A stretch of DNA of 64,000 nt. Source: a bacterium 1xD42-87. GTDB lineage: Bacteria > Bacillota > Clostridia > Lachnospirales > Lachnospiraceae. The first letter of the stretch is position 1. Every line of letters starts with the position of its first letter. The stretch is from positions 124,001 to 188,000 of the forward strand of contig RAYM01000001.1 of NCBI GenBank assembly GCA_003611805.1. The letters run 5' to 3'. Under the pieces are notes generated by a model that did no database searches, was not told the origin of the DNA, and saw only the letters and a list, made by a program, of their open reading frames with translations. Positions 8,057 through 15,871 of the stretch are shown in pieces. The position numbers were made by a program, and so were the translations under genes.

Positions 8057-8416
8057 ATGTCTCTATCAATCAAGGATGCCCAGGTTTTCAAAAACGCACT
8101 GAAAGCTGCCAGGGCAAAAAAACGTCTGACACAGGCTACATGTGCAGAACTCCTTGGCCATTCTCTTTCCTTCCAGAAGGATTTGGAGCGCTGCCGCTGT
8201 TCCCCCAGTATCGAAGGCTTCTACCATATCTGCAGAACGCTGAATATATCTGCGGATGACTGTATCTTCTCAGACAGTCACAAAACGGACTCTACATACC
8301 ATGAATTGCTGCGGCTTCTTTCTCAATGTGACGAGAAAGACCTGTCCGTATTACTTGCCACCGCCACGGCTCTGGCAGGAACTGACAGAAGCACAGAGGT
8401 AACAGAAGCTCTGTAA
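8057..8416 (+). CDS. XRE-family helix-turn-helix regulator
   Basis: The 119-residue protein has an N-terminal Cro/C1-type HTH (residues 8-62: FKNALKAARAKKRLTQAT, CAELLGHSLSFQKDLERCRC, YHICRTLNISADDCIFSD). The C-terminal 50 residues resemble dimerisation helices of small XRE regulators. The ATG at 8057 follows AAGGAGG by 8 bases; a GTG at 8048 overlaps that site and is unlikely. It is monocistronic, followed at once by a strong terminator, and no target is evident. Confidence 0.8.
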   Translation: MSLSIKDAQVFKNALKAARAKKRLTQATCAELLGHSLSFQKDLERCRCSPSIEGFYHICRTLNISADDCIFSDSHKTDSTYHELLRLLSQCDEKDLSVLLATATALAGTDRSTEVTEAL

Positions 8417-8442
8417 ATGGAATTCTTATGCCACAAGGCAGA

Positions 8443-8490
8443 AAAAAAGCCAGCAGTACAGATAGTCTATCTGTACCGCCGGCTTTTCTT
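8443..8490 (+). terminator. Intrinsic terminator after the XRE gene
   Basis: A long stem, AAAAGCCaGCaGTACAGATAG against CTaTCTGTACcGCcGGCTTTT, ends in CTTTTCTTTT. It immediately follows the stop at 8416. Confidence 0.85.
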
Positions 8491-8749
8491 TTCTGCCCTA
8501 TTATATTTGTCACAGTCAGTTCCACAAACAGAGGATTGTATCTTTCACTTTAACCGCCTATTACGGCTTAATAACAGTATAAACCCGTTGACCGATTCAA
8601 AGAAGATAGCAAATCAATTTTTAGTTTTCCTTTTGAGAAGTAATGGAGCAATAACGATTTTGATATTCCTCCGGCATCTCGATTTTTGACATAGGGGCTT
8701 CCTTATAACCATTTTGGGAAAACGCTCATCTCTGCCGTGCGGCGTTCTC
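8491..8749. other. Intergenic region with a dispersed-repeat copy
   Basis: This lies between two convergent genes. It holds one weaker copy of the dispersed TTGACCGATT...GAAG motif (8585..8605). A further trace, GAGAAGTAATGGAGCAATAA, shares a segment with the strong copy at 27190. No gene is seen. Confidence 0.45.
8585..8605 (+). repeat. Dispersed repeat copy, diverged
   Basis: CCGTTGACCGATTCAAAGAAG matches the core motif with three changes in the second half. It lies in the convergent intergenic region before mtnN's stop. Confidence 0.55.
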
Positions 8750-9430
8750 CTACCTGATTCCTTCAAGCATCTCTGAAACAAATTGATAAGACCGCTGTAC
8801 TGCCTTATCATAATTTCTGTTGATTGCCTCCTGCCCGGCCTCTTTATCATTATCGGAAATGGAACGGACTGCAATAAAAGGAATCCTGTTCAGATAACAG
8901 GCATGGGCCACGGCTGCAGTTTCCATATCAATGCACAGTGCATCCGGATGAATCGGTTCCATATATCTGTCTCCTGTCGTTGCGACCCCAAAATGTATTT
9001 TCCGCCCTATCCTTCCGGCTGCTTCCTTTGCCAGTGCAGTCAATCTGTCATCTGAATAAAATACCGGCTCTTTCATCACCGGAAAATCTGTATATATCTC
9101 ATTATCCGTATCATGGAATGCAGATGCGGTACATACTACCGTATCAAAGACCTGTACCTCCTTTTTCATCCCGCCCGCTATTCCTGAAAAAATAATTGCA
9201 TCCACATCATATCTGTCGATTAAAAGCTGTGCCGTAATGGATGCGTTAATCTTTCCACAGCCAGAATAAACTGCCGTTGTACATACATCCTTTATTGTAC
9301 CGTTATGAAACGAATGCATTGCACATTCATCCGTTTCCCTGATCTGCATAACGGACAGGTATGGGGCAAGTTCCCTGGCCGTTGCACACATAATCCCGAT
9401 TTTACTTTCTTTACCCAAATCTTTATTCAT
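8750..9430 (-). CDS. mtnN: 5'-methylthioadenosine/S-adenosylhomocysteine nucleosidase
   Basis: The enzyme hydrolyses MTA and SAH to adenine plus the thioribose or ribosylhomocysteine, recycling by-products of SAM use. The 226-residue protein shows the family signatures: IGIMCATARELAPY at the N-terminus (catalytic Glu), SGIAGG (purine and ribose pocket), ATTGD, CIDMETAAVAHACYLNRIPF with the conserved ribose-binding Glu, and RSISDN with the catalytic Asp. I choose the start at 9430 (MNKDLGKE), with GGGAG 6 bases upstream; an ATG at 9454 is possible but weaker. Confidence 0.9.
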   Translation of the reverse strand: MNKDLGKESKIGIMCATARELAPYLSVMQIRETDECAMHSFHNGTIKDVCTTAVYSGCGKINASITAQLLIDRYDVDAIIFSGIAGGMKKEVQVFDTVVCTASAFHDTDNEIYTDFPVMKEPVFYSDDRLTALAKEAAGRIGRKIHFGVATTGDRYMEPIHPDALCIDMETAAVAHACYLNRIPFIAVRSISDNDKEAGQEAINRNYDKAVQRSYQFVSEMLEGIR

Positions 9431-9533
9431 AGTCTGCTCCCTAATCGTTTCCATATATGTTTCTGTTCCTTATTCCTGTCAATACCCTATATATAGTATA
9501 GTTCAGGTCATCCGGTATTGATAGCCCAGCCCT

Positions 9534-11006
9534 TCATTTTTCTACCCGCGGCAGTTCCAGTTCCTTTTGTTCAATTGTGTTCGACAGATACCGGAATGTT
9601 CCATCCGGGAATGGCTGGACTACAATCTGATTTGTGAAAGCGTAATCTGAATTGTAATCGATCCAGACTCCGTCCACATAAAGTGTGATTGTCCCATCCG
9701 CACCCTGTTTGTAATCTACCACTTCCCCAAAGGGCGGAAACTGCCTCGCAAATATCATTTCATATTCATAGCTGTCCACATCAGCGCGGTAGCCGCAATG
9801 CTCCCTCAACTGTTCTACGGATACCGGAAAACAGGTCGTCATAATACGTTCATATATTTCTGCCGGTATCAACCCGCCCTCTGTCTTAAAAGGTTCATCT
9901 GTGTATATTGGATATATGTCCTCAAACATGCATGGCATTAAAATCTCTTCCACGTTGCTGGCGTCCCAGTTTGTCACAAGCATATTATAGTTCACAAAGC
10001 TAAGCCCATATATGTACTTTTTTGTCAGCTCCCTGCATTCATCCGACAAAGGCTTTACCCTGTAATACTCCCTCAGATTTCCATGTGCGATTGTTTCCGT
10101 ATTTGTATAAATAAAATACCCTTTTTCTGTCAGCCTTATCTCTTCCAGATCATTGCTCCCAAAACCTTTTATTTCCGGCATGCCGCCTTCCCTCCAGCCT
10201 ACCGAAACATAAAAGGACTGTATTTTCCCGTTTCTATGAATAAATGTCAGCGCACCTATGTTCCCATCCATGTATACGCTAAACACGGTAACCATTGCAT
10301 CCCTTCCGGAAACATAAGCAGAATAGAAATCCAGCATTTTTTGATAGTTTTCCATATTCATGTCATCAGAAACACTTACAAGTCCCTGTTCGCCCAGCCG
10401 CTTCACTACTTCTTTTCTCTGTTGATCCGAAAAACCCTCAATGCGGGAATACTCTGTTTCAGGATACACAATTTCAGCCTCCTTATAAAGCTCCCCGCAC
10501 TGCTCTGCCGCTGACATCGCCTCGTCCCGCAAATTCTGTTCTTCTTCGGTTGTCAAAATACTGACCGGTTCCGAAGTCACGATAGGGAAAACTCCGTCCG
10601 ATTCCGGCTCACTGTTCATTTCCACGAGATATCCATTGATGATTTTCCCTGCAGCCTCCTTCTCCCCAGGCGATTCCAGTTCATCCCTGGCCTGCAGCAT
10701 CCCCCGAATCAACGGGTCATCGATCGGTTCCCTGACCCGCTTCCAGTCTGCCTGGAATGTCATTCTCCGAACCACATATCCATCCTTTTTACTCTCTTCC
10801 GTGACAAAGACCTCACAGTTCTCCAGGTTATAACGTCCCTTCTGGAATTCCTGCATAATACTGGTTACCTGCTCCGCTATTTCCGAATCACAGCTGTCAA
10901 CAAACGCTTTCTCTTTCGAGCATCCCGCCAGACACATGACTGTCATAATTATGATTATCCCGAATTTAACCCCTGCTTTGTTCAATTTCTTTTTACTCCT
11001 TTTCAT
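9534..11006 (-). CDS. Secreted lipoprotein of a four-member paralogous family in this window
   Basis: The protein of about 490 residues starts with a lipoprotein signal (basic start, then FGIIIIMTVMCLAGC with the lipobox Cys), so it is anchored outside the membrane. The rest is a mixed acidic domain. Motifs shared with 41297..42577 are QRKEVVKRLGEQGLVSVSD, YNMLVTNWDASNVEEILMPC, CGYRADVDSYEYEMIF and YLSNTIEQKELELP. The family resembles proteins annotated as DUF6070, a name I am not certain of, and its function is unknown. The ATG at 11006 overlaps the HAD gene; a TTG at 10985 has a better AAGGAG spacing and would leave a cleaner signal peptide. Confidence 0.75.
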   Translation of the reverse strand: MKRSKKKLNKAGVKFGIIIIMTVMCLAGCSKEKAFVDSCDSEIAEQVTSIMQEFQKGRYNLENCEVFVTEESKKDGYVVRRMTFQADWKRVREPIDDPLIRGMLQARDELESPGEKEAAGKIINGYLVEMNSEPESDGVFPIVTSEPVSILTTEEEQNLRDEAMSAAEQCGELYKEAEIVYPETEYSRIEGFSDQQRKEVVKRLGEQGLVSVSDDMNMENYQKMLDFYSAYVSGRDAMVTVFSVYMDGNIGALTFIHRNGKIQSFYVSVGWREGGMPEIKGFGSNDLEEIRLTEKGYFIYTNTETIAHGNLREYYRVKPLSDECRELTKKYIYGLSFVNYNMLVTNWDASNVEEILMPCMFEDIYPIYTDEPFKTEGGLIPAEIYERIMTTCFPVSVEQLREHCGYRADVDSYEYEMIFARQFPPFGEVVDYKQGADGTITLYVDGVWIDYNSDYAFTNQIVVQPFPDGTFRYLSNTIEQKELELPRVEK

Positions 11007-11367
11007 CCTCGAAATCTGTATCTGGTAAAGGGGCATCCCTGAAATCTGCTATGTAAAGATCCGCCGCCTGCTCCATCTGCACCCTGTACCGGGCAGAATA
11101 TTTGTCATATACAGCGCATACCAGCATTCCGGCCTGCTTCGCGCTTTTGACAGCCGGCAGAACATCCTCGAAAACCAGACAGCGTTGTGGGGTCGCCCCT
11201 AACCTCTGCGCCGCTTCCTCAAAGCTGCGGGCACAGATTTCAGTCACATAATCCGCCGGAACCGGCAGTCCACGCTTCTGTAGAAAACAAATATCAATCT
11301 TCTCCCAGACATCCATCGAATCAAGCAGTGTACCATCCAGGTCAAAAATTACGGCTTCAAACCTCAT
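10993..11367 (-). pseudogene. HAD-superfamily phosphatase with in-frame internal deletion
   Basis: The frame is open (124 residues), with RBS AGGAGG before MRFEAVIFDLDGTLLDSM, HAD motif I with both Asp. At ARSFEEAAQ it jumps to RLGATPQRCLVFEDVLPAVKSA, which is motif IV and the loop after it. In beta-phosphoglucomutase-like HAD proteins these blocks are about 80 residues further apart; the missing part holds most of the cap domain, motif II (Ser/Thr) and motif III (Lys). The joint falls in a repeated Ala-Ala-Gln/Arg coding stretch rich in GCGGCGCA, suggesting recombination between short repeats. The product is unlikely to be an active phosphatase. Confidence 0.75.
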
Positions 11368-12103
11368 ATTTGTCCTCCTCACATAAAAATGCGGCTGAAA
11401 TATCAAACAGGAAATGAACTGCCATGCACAAATACAAGGAACCTGTGCTGATATACAGGAATCCGAACAATATACCCAGAAGCCCTGTTTTTATCACGCC
11501 TTTGATACCTTGATAAAAATGGGCTGCCCCAAAGCAGGCACCTGCCAGAGCAGCCAGGAGAAACGGCGATAGTTCCGGGAAAATTCTTATCAAAACATAC
11601 AACAAAAATCCCCTGAATACAATCTCTTCGCAGACACCTGCTGCCAGCGCCGTTACAGTAAAATACCCCTTCTCCCGCCTGGTTCTTGGAATAAGCCCGT
11701 TTACAACACGGTCATAGACTTTCCCCGAATGTGTTTTTTCCTTTATCTGTTTCGAAACAGAGCCCCTGTAGGACGGATTTATCAAAAACGCAGCTATTTG
11801 AAAAATAAATACCGCACTCAGCAGGCCGCATAGAATCCATGTTCCAAACATCAGATACCTATGGCTTCCCTGCAAAAAGCGGAGCGGCCGGAAGCCTGTT
11901 TCCTCCAGGGTAGCCGGTCCCATAACAATAAGTAACATGACAACACCCCCGGAAACTACATTCCACAGAAAGGAAAACCGGTATCTTTGTATCCGTTTTT
12001 CTTCTGACAGCTCATTCCCTTTTAATTTTTCTATCGCCGCATACCCTGTATATGCCGTTATAATAAGATAGATGATTATGCCCACAAATAAAATGATATC
12101 CAT
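11357..12103 (-). CDS. CPBP family intramembrane metalloprotease
   Basis: The 248-residue protein has about seven hydrophobic segments and the three CPBP (Abi/Rce1) motifs: CEEIVFRG (EExxxR), FGAAHFYQG (FxxxH) and HFLFDIS (HxxxD). The glutamates and histidines of these motifs form the catalytic site in the Rce1-like fold. In Firmicutes, relatives act in bacteriocin self-immunity and protein maturation. The start at 12103 (MDIILF) follows GGGGAG. It overlaps the HAD gene by 11 bases and follows the TetR gene, so it is probably part of the exporter operon upstream. Confidence 0.88.
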   Translation of the reverse strand: MDIILFVGIIIYLIITAYTGYAAIEKLKGNELSEEKRIQRYRFSFLWNVVSGGVVMLLIVMGPATLEETGFRPLRFLQGSHRYLMFGTWILCGLLSAVFIFQIAAFLINPSYRGSVSKQIKEKTHSGKVYDRVVNGLIPRTRREKGYFTVTALAAGVCEEIVFRGFLLYVLIRIFPELSPFLLAALAGACFGAAHFYQGIKGVIKTGLLGILFGFLYISTGSLYLCMAVHFLFDISAAFLCEEDKYEV

Positions 12104-12126
12104 TGTTTTTCTCCCCACAATGCAGC

Positions 12127-12729
12127 CTACTTCAAATAAGCAATTCTCCACTGCCCAACTCGTTTCAAAAAATCCCTTTCCAGGCCGTCCGGGTCCAGCT
12201 TCCCGGCAGATAGCATCTGCCAGAGACTGTGAAACAGGTAGCTGTCAATCTCCTCCAGCAGCATTCCCACGTCAATACCCGGGCGGAATACGGAAAGGTC
12301 CACGAACCCCAGCAGCTCACCCGCTGCGTCTTCATATACTTCTTTATATGACTTCCCGGTTGCCTCCCGGATTTCCAAGGGCTCCGCAAAAAGGGCCCGT
12401 ATGGAAAATAAATATTCGTCAGGGGCCGTTCTCATAAACTCACATCTTGCCAGAATCTTCCGGGTCATGATCTCAAAGAAATCCGTTGTTTCCTTGTAAT
12501 ACTTCAATTCTATTTCACAGGATATCCTGTTGATATTCTCCCAAAGGTATAAATACAGCTCCTTCTTATTCTGGAAATAATGGAACAGCAAAGACTTTGA
12601 TATCCCGCCGGCAGCCGCAATCCGGGACATGGATGCTTTTTGGTAACTGCTGCCAGCAAATACCACATAAGCGGCATTGATGATCCGTTTCTGCTTTTCT
12701 TCCGGCAGCGTAAAAAATTTCCCGTTCAT
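12127..12729 (-). CDS. TetR/AcrR family regulator
   Basis: The 200-residue protein has a TetR HTH (RIINAAYVVFAGSSYQKASM, SRIAAAGGISKSLLFHYFQNKKEL) and a helical ligand domain ending GLERDFLKRVGQWRIAYLK. The ATG at 12729 follows a G-rich site. It lies 26 bases after an ABC exporter permease and just before a CPBP protease, so it likely controls this operon. A decayed close homolog lies at 18894..19265, sharing MNGKFF and the C-terminal DFLKRVGQWKRVYLK. Confidence 0.88.
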   Translation of the reverse strand: MNGKFFTLPEEKQKRIINAAYVVFAGSSYQKASMSRIAAAGGISKSLLFHYFQNKKELYLYLWENINRISCEIELKYYKETTDFFEIMTRKILARCEFMRTAPDEYLFSIRALFAEPLEIREATGKSYKEVYEDAAGELLGFVDLSVFRPGIDVGMLLEEIDSYLFHSLWQMLSAGKLDPDGLERDFLKRVGQWRIAYLK

Positions 12730-12755
12730 CGAACCCCCCTGTATCTGTTTTTTGT

Positions 12756-14348
12756 CTATAGTTTTTTCAGCAGTGCTGGTCCCTGTCTGGTAAGGATTAC
12801 GATACATACCGTTGCAAACAGAGCGAATGCCCCTATGGGCAGCGCCAGCGCGGTCCATGGAGCTGTTTTACTGCCCAGATAATAGAATCCCGCTGCCACC
12901 CCAAGTACCGCCATGGAAGCGAACATTGCCAGCACCGTGGCCATAGACTGCTTGATAACGACCGTTTCATTCACTGCGTCAAGCTTCGGAAAGCACAGGC
13001 TCATAAGCATTCCAAAGGCGGCATGCCCTATGGCGAAAAGCAGTGTGGCAATGAGCAGCACCGCCCCCTGCCGCAAAGAAAAACCAAAAGCAATCGAAAT
13101 ACACAGCCCGGCAATTACCGTACAGGGCAGGGTCAGCAGAAGCTGAAAGCCAACCTTAACCCAGAGCAGGGAGCTTTCCTCTATGGGGGATTCCCGCAAA
13201 ATCCACAGGTATTTTCCCTCCAGGCTGATGGAAGGCGCAGTGATGGGGCAGGTGCAGAGGCAGAAACCAATCACGGCTGCCGCCATGGGAAGCAACGGGA
13301 AAGGATACCCTGCCATTTCCACATAAGCCAACAGTTTCTCTCTCATAACCAGGGAGGCTGCCCCTGCGGCCAGCAGCATAAGCAGACCAATACCGGCATT
13401 CCAGAAGTACATGGGCGTACCAAAAAAACGCTGCATTTCCTTTTTCAGCAAAGCCTTCTTCGGTCCGGAGACAGTCTGTGCTGTGAGTTTGTAATTGCTC
13501 TGTACGGACCGTGTGGCAAAAGCAGTCACGGCCTGACGGTATCCCCGGCCAAGGCCCATTACCACCAGGGCAAACGGGAACACGCAGCACAGGACAAAGG
13601 CCAACAGCATTTTCCAGTCTCCCATAATGCCTTCCCCCATCCACAGCATGGGTGCCGCCCAGGTAAGGGAGTTTTTCACTCCGGCGGCATTCTCAGCAAG
13701 GCTGTTAATCATACCGTTTAGGTGAAACGAGAAATAGAACACTGCCGCCATGAATATTCCCATCACAATATTCTGCCCCAACGCTCTGCGGGACACCCGG
13801 ACAGACAGAAAGGCCACCAGCACCCCCAACAATACAGACAGCGCCGTATCCAGCAGCGGAAGGGCCAGCACCGCGATCCCCAGCCGCATCCAGAACAGCA
13901 GACTAAGACCCACACCGTTTTGTGTCAGAAACGTACAGATTACCCCGGCGGGAACCAGTACGAAAACGGCGAACAGCAGGTTTTCCAGATAAATGGCAGT
14001 TACCCGACTGGCCATCAGCATGGTTGTGGGCACCGGCATACTCAGCAGCAGGTCATTGTCCTTTCCGCCAAATACCACGCCCTTCACCGCAAAGGTGGTA
14101 AACAAAAGCCCGCCCACCAGTGCCACCATGCCCATGAATACAAATACCAACACTTCCATATTGGATGGTGCCAGCGCCTTCATCAGCATATAACTGTAAA
14201 GCCCGGACAGATACAGACCCAGAAAGGCAATGAGAAAGACTGCGCCCAGCCCGGTAGCCGCTTTTCTCTTACTGCGTCCCCTGGAATTGGTTGAGGAAAG
14301 AAGCATAGACCGGAGGCTGACGTTCAACAGGACAAAAAATTTATTCAT
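12756..14348 (-). CDS. ABC transporter permease (exporter type)
   Basis: The 530-residue integral membrane protein has about twelve predicted membrane segments. It starts MNKFFVLLNVSLRSMLLSS, and GGKDNDLLLSMPV is typical of large putative ABC exporter permeases of Firmicutes. It overlaps the ATPase gene in ATGA, so the two are translationally coupled and surely form one transporter. A longer frame to 14522 crosses the ATPase and is rejected. Confidence 0.85.
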   Translation of the reverse strand: MNKFFVLLNVSLRSMLLSSTNSRGRSKRKAATGLGAVFLIAFLGLYLSGLYSYMLMKALAPSNMEVLVFVFMGMVALVGGLLFTTFAVKGVVFGGKDNDLLLSMPVPTTMLMASRVTAIYLENLLFAVFVLVPAGVICTFLTQNGVGLSLLFWMRLGIAVLALPLLDTALSVLLGVLVAFLSVRVSRRALGQNIVMGIFMAAVFYFSFHLNGMINSLAENAAGVKNSLTWAAPMLWMGEGIMGDWKMLLAFVLCCVFPFALVVMGLGRGYRQAVTAFATRSVQSNYKLTAQTVSGPKKALLKKEMQRFFGTPMYFWNAGIGLLMLLAAGAASLVMREKLLAYVEMAGYPFPLLPMAAAVIGFCLCTCPITAPSISLEGKYLWILRESPIEESSLLWVKVGFQLLLTLPCTVIAGLCISIAFGFSLRQGAVLLIATLLFAIGHAAFGMLMSLCFPKLDAVNETVVIKQSMATVLAMFASMAVLGVAAGFYYLGSKTAPWTALALPIGAFALFATVCIVILTRQGPALLKKL

Positions 14349-15058
14349 CGCTCTCCCTCCAGTTCTAAAAATACGCTTTCCAGGGAGGAATCCCCCACCA
14401 GCTCTGCCGTGGGGCCGCTTTGCACCAGTTTCCCGTTTTTGATAATGGCAATCTGGTCGCATAGCTTTTCCGCCACCTCCAGTACATGAGTGGAAAAAAA
14501 TACCGCTGACCCGCTTTGGCATAATTCTGACAGATAACCTTTCATTATATGTGCAGCCGAAGGGTCCAGACCTACAAATGGTTCATCCAGAATCAGCAGC
14601 CTGGGCCGCCGGATAAAAGCAGAAATCAAAGCCAGCTTCTGCCGCATCCCATGGGAGTAGCTGCCAATGGGGGAACCCAGATTGTCCGTGAGTTCAAAAG
14701 CATCGGAATATTTGCCAATGTCTGCGGTACGCTGATCTGCAGGAATGTCATACAGATCGGCAATGAAATTAAGGTAATCAATCCCTTTCATAAACGCATA
14801 GATGTCCGGGTTGTCCGGCAGAAAAGCGGTGACACGTTTCGCCTGCACAGGATCCTTCTTAATATCGTGGCCGTCAATGGTGATGGTGCCTTCCGTAAAG
14901 TCCATCACCCCGGCCACAGCCCGAAGGGTAGTGGTTTTACCTGCTCCGTTGTGGCCGATGAATCCATAGATCTCACCTGGCCCAACATGTAAGGTCAGGT
15001 CATCCACCGCCTTCTTCCCGCCGGGATACATTTTCGAATAATGTTCAATATGAAGCAT
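14345..15058 (-). CDS. ABC transporter ATP-binding protein
   Basis: This 237-residue ATPase has Walker A GHNGAGKTT (near residue 36), signature YSHGMRQKLALISAF, Walker B LLILDEPFVGLDP and H-loop STHVLEVAEKLCDQ. The ATG at 15058 follows AAAGGAG. It pairs with the permease downstream, followed by TetR and CPBP genes. The group resembles small drug or peptide export and immunity operons; the substrate is not evident. Confidence 0.93.
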   Translation of the reverse strand: MLHIEHYSKMYPGGKKAVDDLTLHVGPGEIYGFIGHNGAGKTTTLRAVAGVMDFTEGTITIDGHDIKKDPVQAKRVTAFLPDNPDIYAFMKGIDYLNFIADLYDIPADQRTADIGKYSDAFELTDNLGSPIGSYSHGMRQKLALISAFIRRPRLLILDEPFVGLDPSAAHIMKGYLSELCQSGSAVFFSTHVLEVAEKLCDQIAIIKNGKLVQSGPTAELVGDSSLESVFLELEGER

Positions 15059-15229
15059 TAGAAATCTCCTTTCGTAACTCCGTTTCTTTCAATATGTTTA
15101 CTGATTTTATTCCAGGTAACGGCAATGCTGCTAATGTCAATATAACCATTATGGTCACAAAATACAGGTATCATTCTTATATTGCATCCATAGCAGTTCT
15201 CCTGATGACACTACGGGCCGGACTTTATG

Positions 15230-15268
15230 TAAAAAATAAGAGCCTCCAAATAAATCAGAAGCTCTTTC
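15230..15268 (-). terminator. Terminator of the ilvBN operon
   Basis: On the minus strand a stem AAGAGC...GCTCTT with a short inner pairing is followed by ATTTTTTAC. It lies about 100 bases past the ilvN stop. The rest of 15059..15370 has no gene; it also holds a copy of the dispersed repeat at 15338..15358. Confidence 0.6.
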
Positions 15269-15337
15269 CGGCGCACTGCGGCGTAAAAATATAAGATAAT
15301 AACCTGCCCTCTCTGATTCGCTTTCTATATTATCACC

Positions 15338-15358
15338 CCATTGACCAATTTTGAGAAG
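15338..15358 (+). repeat. Dispersed repeat copy
   Basis: CCATTGACCAATTTTGAGAAG differs from the consensus core TTGACCGATTTTGAGAAG at one base. The upstream TATTATCACCC also matches the copy before 45609. Confidence 0.7.
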
Positions 15359-15370
15359 CCCCATTCCTCT

Positions 15371-15871
15371 TTATCGTTCAGCTATGCTTAATGTTTCAAC
15401 AGCAACACTGCCTCCCCGGACAATTTCAATTCGGTTTGCATAGCATTTCTCCAGTAATGCAATCAGATCATTATTACAGTTTTCTGTATGTACACTTTCA
15501 ATCAGCACGGTCTCCGGGGAATAATCAATAACCGATACCTGAAATACTTGCGAAATCTTGAATATCCCGTCAATATCCCGATCCGAGCAGTTATTGATTC
15601 TTACAAACATCAGCTCTTTCATATGGATCGCAATGTCTGTGTAATCAACTACCTTAATTACCTCAACACACCGGCCCAGCTGTTTTTTTACCTGTTCAAA
15701 TGTTCTGTCATCACTGGTTAAGCTAATTGTCATACGGGAAACCGTTCTGTCCTCGGTTGGCCCCACGGTCAGGCTGGCCAGGTTATAGGACTTCCCGGAA
15801 AACAGTCCCGATATTCTGGCAAGAACCCCTACATCATTTTCAACAAATAAACAAATCCATCTCTTTTTCAT
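15371..15871 (-). CDS. ilvN: Acetolactate synthase small (regulatory) subunit
   Basis: The 166-residue protein begins MKKRWICLFVENDVGVLARI with an ACT domain (residues 4-75: SGLFSGKSYNLASLTVGPTE, SRMTISLTSDD), then a C-terminal domain (HTENCNNDLIALLEKCYANRI, IEIVRGGSVAVE). It stimulates the catalytic subunit and confers valine feedback. The start overlaps the ilvB stop in ATGA, so the subunits are coupled. The symbol ilvH would be equally valid. Confidence 0.93.
   Translation of the reverse strand: MKKRWICLFVENDVGVLARISGLFSGKSYNLASLTVGPTEDRTVSRMTISLTSDDRTFEQVKKQLGRCVEVIKVVDYTDIAIHMKELMFVRINNCSDRDIDGIFKISQVFQVSVIDYSPETVLIESVHTENCNNDLIALLEKCYANRIEIVRGGSVAVETLSIAER

Noticed and set aside
13023..14294. 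Two long plus-strand frames (232 and 190 codons) opposite the ABC permease
   Set aside because: They are antisense to a well supported permease gene, rich in His/Gln/Pro from reversed hydrophobic codons, and lack ribosome binding sites.
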